Positions 59,830 through 64,000 of a stretch of DNA of 64,000 nt are shown here, one piece after another. The stretch is from Linyphia triangularis. Lineage: Eukaryota; Arthropoda; Arachnida; Araneae; Linyphiidae. The stretch spans positions 94,244,762 through 94,308,761 of the forward strand of contig OZ021727.1 of the NCBI GenBank assembly GCA_963978545.1, written 5' to 3'. The translations under genes and the position numbers were made by a program. A model generated the notes under the pieces. That model made no database searches, was not told the DNA's origin, and was given only the letters and a program-made list of their open reading frames with translations. The stretch's first letter is position 1; each line of letters begins with the position of its first letter.

Positions 59830-59990
59830 AGCGGTCGCAATTTATGGATCCCGGAGTGGCCACACTCCCTTAATTAAAGCTCTCTTTTCCTGATCGATAT
59901 CGTTTGCGCCAATGTATGACGTCCGTTAACGAAGTCCTTAATACGGTCTCGATCATACGAGGGGAACGATGAGACCATTTTTAATTAAGG
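59830..59990. promoter_or_regulatory. GC-richer island with Hox-type and paired TTAATTAA sites
   Basis: ATTTATGGATC near 59838 is a posterior-Hox-type site. CTTAATTAAAG near 59870 and TTTTTAATTAAGG near 59980 are homeodomain sites facing each other across GATCGATATCG-rich sequence. Candidate enhancer. Confidence 0.3.
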
Positions 59991-60199
59991 AATCTGTCAG
60001 TTTGATAAAGGATTGGTTGGGAGGGAGTTTTAAAATATGTGTTGTAGGAAGCGAGTTTAATTATGAATAGTTGAGTGCAATATGTTCGGGACACCAATTC
60101 CTTTAATGACTGATGATGCGTGTCTGAAGATCCATTCATATGATACCCATCCGGTGCCTTAAAGACGAGATAGCTATTTATACATATTGCCAGTTGCAA

Positions 60200-63100
60200 G
60201 AAAATTCTCTGATTCAGAATCGGTTTCGATTGGAAAACCTTTTCTAAATCATCACTATATAAAATTTGGAGTACTGAATATGATAAAAATATTTACATAC
60301 TATATTTCTAGAGTAGCCTTCACGCCAAAAAAATCCAATGGGACCATCCTTCAAAATAAATATAATAATAATAATAATTCCACATGTTTAGTGACTTGAA
60401 TGTCTCCTATATGAAGGATGATTTTCCGTCCTTTTTTTTTTTTAAATTTATGATGGTGTCGTTAATGATGTCGTATTTGCATTCGATATTTAAAGTTGAA
60501 AGTGTGAAAATGCAATTTTAACTGAAGAATCTAGAAGTTTATTAAGTACTTTCCATTAGGGAAGAGAAAAATTTAATTTGTTTATTAAACACTTTTTCCT
60601 AAATGAAAATGAATTTCATATTTATATTATCTGTTAGAATAACGTTTTGGGTGTGTCCATAAAACAATATTTATATAAATGTTTCGATGTAGAGAATTAA
60701 ACTATTCTTAGTTATAGAGTCAATCAAATTGATAAGGTACAGAAATGTGGGCGGTGGATGAAAGCTTTTTGTTTTCCTTTTTGCAGCTAAAGAAATGTTC
60801 GTGAAGATAAAAAATGAATGACGACCATATTGGATTAACATATGGGCATAAAAACCTATAATTTAATCGTATTATTTAATTGTTTGGGAGAATAATCTTT
60901 GAAATATGATATTTGCTATTCTAGCTTGTTTTGTAAGTAAGCATATGTTTACGCCATAATTTTTTATACATGAACTTTAATTGAAAATATTTAAAAACAC
61001 AACTTTGTCCATCTTATTTAACAAAATAAAAGTAATAAAAAATCTACTATCTTTTTTAATATTAATTTTCCTAGTGTTAGCCTTTATTTATTTTCCTTTT
61101 GTTATCAAAGTAATTTATGCACATAGAAAACTCCTAAGAGTGTTTTCCGAATATGTTCGGAGCAAAGTTTTAATGTTTCAAAAATTTTAGTTTTGGAAGC
61201 CAATTGAGAAGTTAATTATGTGCGCACAATGAAGTTAAAAAGCACGCGTCGTATACTTTATTATAGCTGTACAGGATCGTTAAACTAAAAGATTGTTTTT
61301 ATAGCAGTACAAGCATAATGCTATTAAAAAAAAAAAAAAAAAAAAACACTATAAGATTAGTTTCACTAAACACAAAAATTATTCAAGTTTGAAATACACA
61401 AACAAAAATTGGTGCACAAATAGTGTTGAAAAGTAATATACTTAAATTGTATTCTTACGGCTCTTAATTAAAAATAAATGAAAAGCAAATTATCTTTTAT
61501 CAACATCATAAATGCGCGTTTCATAATTCCTTTTACATCTTTTGTCCATCAATCTATCAGGGTATACTTTAAATCAGCATTAATTTTCTGTAAATTAAAA
61601 TAGAAAACATTAATTGAGTTTCAATATTGGATAAACTAATCATTCAAGCATAATAAACATGATTAACAGTAATTAATTCATCTTTGCATAAAAGACATGA
61701 AAATGCGTTGAAAGCAATAAAAAAAAACTATTTTAATAGAAATTGCATCGCTACCTTAGAGAGAAACTTCGGAATTTGGTAAAGGATGTTATTTAATTAA
61801 AAATAATAATGTAATCACCACACTTTTCGGAAAAAGTAGAACAGCAGCTAATTTTTCAACTAACACTACAAGATGTTTTAGAAATAAATTCCAAATGAGT
61901 AACTGTAGGAGTATTGAAAAGTTAACTATTTAATGCATTTGGAAAAAAATTGTGAATACGTACTTATAAATATATGATTACTAAAAATATATGTATACCT
62001 TTTTATGCTTATTTATGGGAAACTTGGGTAATTTTCTTGCTGATAAAGCTTTTCCGAAGCTTCTGAGACATAGGGAAGTTCGAGTTATAAAAGCATTTTA
62101 AACAAATACATTTCAATTACATGATGTATTTCGGTATTAATAACTTATTTGAAATTATTGCTTTTCTCTTGTTTTTCTTTACTTAAATTATTATTTTTTA
62201 AGTTATCTATTTGGTGAATTTCAGAAGATCATCATCTTATTTGGGTCAAATATACAAAGATAAATAATTTACATTTAAAGTTGCGTACATTATGTATACG
62301 AACTAAGAATATTTTTTTTTTTATAATGAAGCCGATAATTTCAACTTCAATAAAGTACAGTATTTGTATACATTATAAACTTTAACCACAATCATAAACG
62401 TTTAAAAGAATGTCAGTACTAATAAATTATGAGTTAATGCTTATTTTATCATCATTACAAATGTTAAATGTAGCAAAACAATAATTTAGAGAATAAAATA
62501 AATGCGTCAGAATAAGTTATGTTGAAGTATTTTGCTTGCTACTAAAGAAAAGGCCGAATAATATTAATGAAACTGAAATTAATCTTTTTTGACAAAGTTT
62601 TAATTTCACAATGTTAAATTTGATTAAAATTACTCTGGATAATTATAATATTATTTTTATGATAATTTTCTTGTTATCTGAATTCTTTAGCAAAACTTAT
62701 ATTGTGTTATTAAATTAATAATCTATCTTATAGATCCAATCCCTATCCTAGAGCTCACGAATGTAAAATACTTTACGCTATTAAAAGGAATCATTATTGG
62801 AGTAAGAAGAGTTTAAAATAATATAATTTGTAACTAACCGTGAATAAGCTCGAATGACAATTTATAATAGTTTTTAGAAATGAAAAAGAAAAACATGAGT
62901 TTTATTGAAGAATTCTGAAAAAATTAGTAATTTTAAATAAAATATATTTTTAAACATCAATTCAGTACTAGGAAAAAATACCTAAGTTCGCAAAATATTC
63001 TAAATAGGAGTTTCTTAACTTTAGTACAAATATTGAAATATAACTTATCCTTTTCAGTAAAAATAGGTAATCTCTATGATGAGTTTCTGGAAATTAATGA

Positions 63101-63320
63101 TTATTTTGTTTACCAACTGGTAATAATGGAGAGACTTCATATACAAATAGCGATAATGACAAATTTCACATAAATCCACTAATATGTCCCTCAACATCAA
63201 ACAGGGACCAAAAAAATATAATAATACGTAATAAATCTTGTTTTTTTTGTGTGTGTGCGTCTCATACTTAGTATATTTTTATGGCAATTTAAACACCTCA
63301 AAAGCTACTGATAAATTGTT
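60200..63320. other. AT-rich intergenic stretch, nothing recognised
   Basis: No gene, GC-richer island or repeat pair supported. (TAA)n-type sequence lies near 60360 and a poly(A) run near 61327-61345. Confidence 0.5.
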
Positions 63321-63329
63321 TGAACTGAA

Positions 63330-63620
63330 AACCGGAGAGACGAACTGTTATCACGATTTATGTCTGTTTTTTCTCTCCTTTTGGGAGAGACAGGCATGGG
63401 GCCGCATAGGTAAGCAGGGAGCGCATTAAATATTCCCCGCATACATCAGGAGGGGGCATAGGGTGAGCCTCCCCTCCCCATCCCTCCGATTTTTTTCTTC
63501 TCTTATTGCAGAAGATGAATGGCGTCCCACAGATGCGCCATCTTTTTAAGGTGAAGGAGATTAGGATCTCTCTGTGGGCAACTCCACTGTGTTGTACAGG
63601 GTTGCTGGATTAATTATAAC
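63330..63620. promoter_or_regulatory. GC-richer island with YY1/Pho core and splice-like signals
   Basis: Mixed-composition block containing GCGCCATCTT (near 63535; reverse AAGATGGCGC, a YY1/Pho core). A donor-like CATAGGTAAGC (near 63407) and an acceptor-like TTTTTTTCTTCTCTTATTGCAG ending near 63512 could delimit a roughly 100-bp intron. No open frame of note links the two sides. Regulatory DNA or part of a non-coding transcript are both possible. Confidence 0.3.
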
Positions 63621-63709
63621 AATTACTTTTAGAAGCCAACTTCAAAGTTGGAGCTGTTCGAGATTTACTGCAAATTTTTAATTTGGATTTGCTGCTGAAT
63701 CGTGTAAAG

Positions 63710-64000
63710 CAGTGGTAGAAGTGAGAAACAAAAAGGTGGAGGGATGCCCAAAAGTTGGTGACAAGTGCATCCCCCCCCCCCCCAACGATAAATTTTATAA
63801 TTTCGTATCTTATAATAAAAATATTAATTAGCAAGGGAACAATTTTTACTTCTTGACACTTGCATTGAACATCAAGGGTTCAAAATTTATTGTTATTTTA
63901 ATGAATATTCCGCGATTAAGTTTTTTTTCTAGGAAGTAAGAGAAAAAGTGAAGTAATAATTAAACATTATATACATTACTATTTATTTAGATTTAAATAG
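63710..64000 (+). mobile_element. hAT MITE family 8, left part, cut by window end
   Basis: Starts CAGTGGTAGAAGTG and is collinear with 49374-49670 (C-tract, TTATAATTTCGTA, TTCAAAATTTATTGTTATTT). The right end lies outside the window. The minus-strand open frame at 63610-63834 is an artefact. Confidence 0.88.

Overview
This is about 64 kb of very AT-rich (roughly 70% A+T by eye), gene-poor animal DNA from a Hox cluster. The one unambiguous gene piece is the homeobox-containing last exon of Ultrabithorax (Ubx) at 21122-21456 on the + strand. Its homeodomain has T22, H24, M34, Q50 and L56 and is followed by the UbdA peptide, which separates it from Antp and abd-A. Together with large introns, very AT-rich DNA and dense non-autonomous DNA transposons, it points to an arthropod. 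Phe at homeodomain position 11 and the lack of the insect-type poly-Ala C terminus make a chelicerate, probably a spider, my best guess. That is inference.

Layout. Positions 1-21121 are read as the long intron before the Ubx homeobox exon, because the exon starts at a good 3' splice site and no upstream Ubx exon (N-terminal part or YPWM hexapeptide) was recognised. The intron holds a tRNA-derived SINE, several MITE families, a 79-bp minisatellite and a few GC-richer islands that could be enhancers. The Ubx 3'UTR follows to about 22.2 kb and carries a perfect 11-bp hairpin in a GATC-rich stretch. From about 22.2 kb to 64 kb is intergenic DNA, most likely the Ubx-Antp interval since Hox genes usually share orientation. 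No Antp exon was recognised.

The intergenic part is not entirely empty. At 24805-25012 (+) there is a candidate terminal exon for a small secreted protein with a C-x8-C-x14-C pattern like the first half of a Kunitz domain, followed by AATAAA. At 58880-59146 (-) there is a second candidate terminal exon behind a strong splice acceptor, followed by AATAAA and a long A-tract. At 28273-29330 (-) there is a decayed stretch of open reading blocks in changing frames that looks like an old pseudogene of unknown family.

Most of what can be proved is repeat structure. There are hAT families with defined ends (two copies of a Buster-like element that still encode a piece of the transposase C terminus and sit in TCTAGA-centred 8-bp target duplications; a 773-bp element with a perfect CTTACAAC duplication), two piggyBac-like elements at TTAA, Tigger/mariner-like MITEs, two fold-back elements, a GC-rich multi-hairpin Helitron-like terminus, and two tRNA-SINEs with target duplications. 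There are also at least seven local tandem duplications with units from about 79 to 350 bp, a 175-bp (AT)n tract, and many long poly(A)/poly(T) runs. Regulatory calls rest only on base composition and motif matches and are low confidence.
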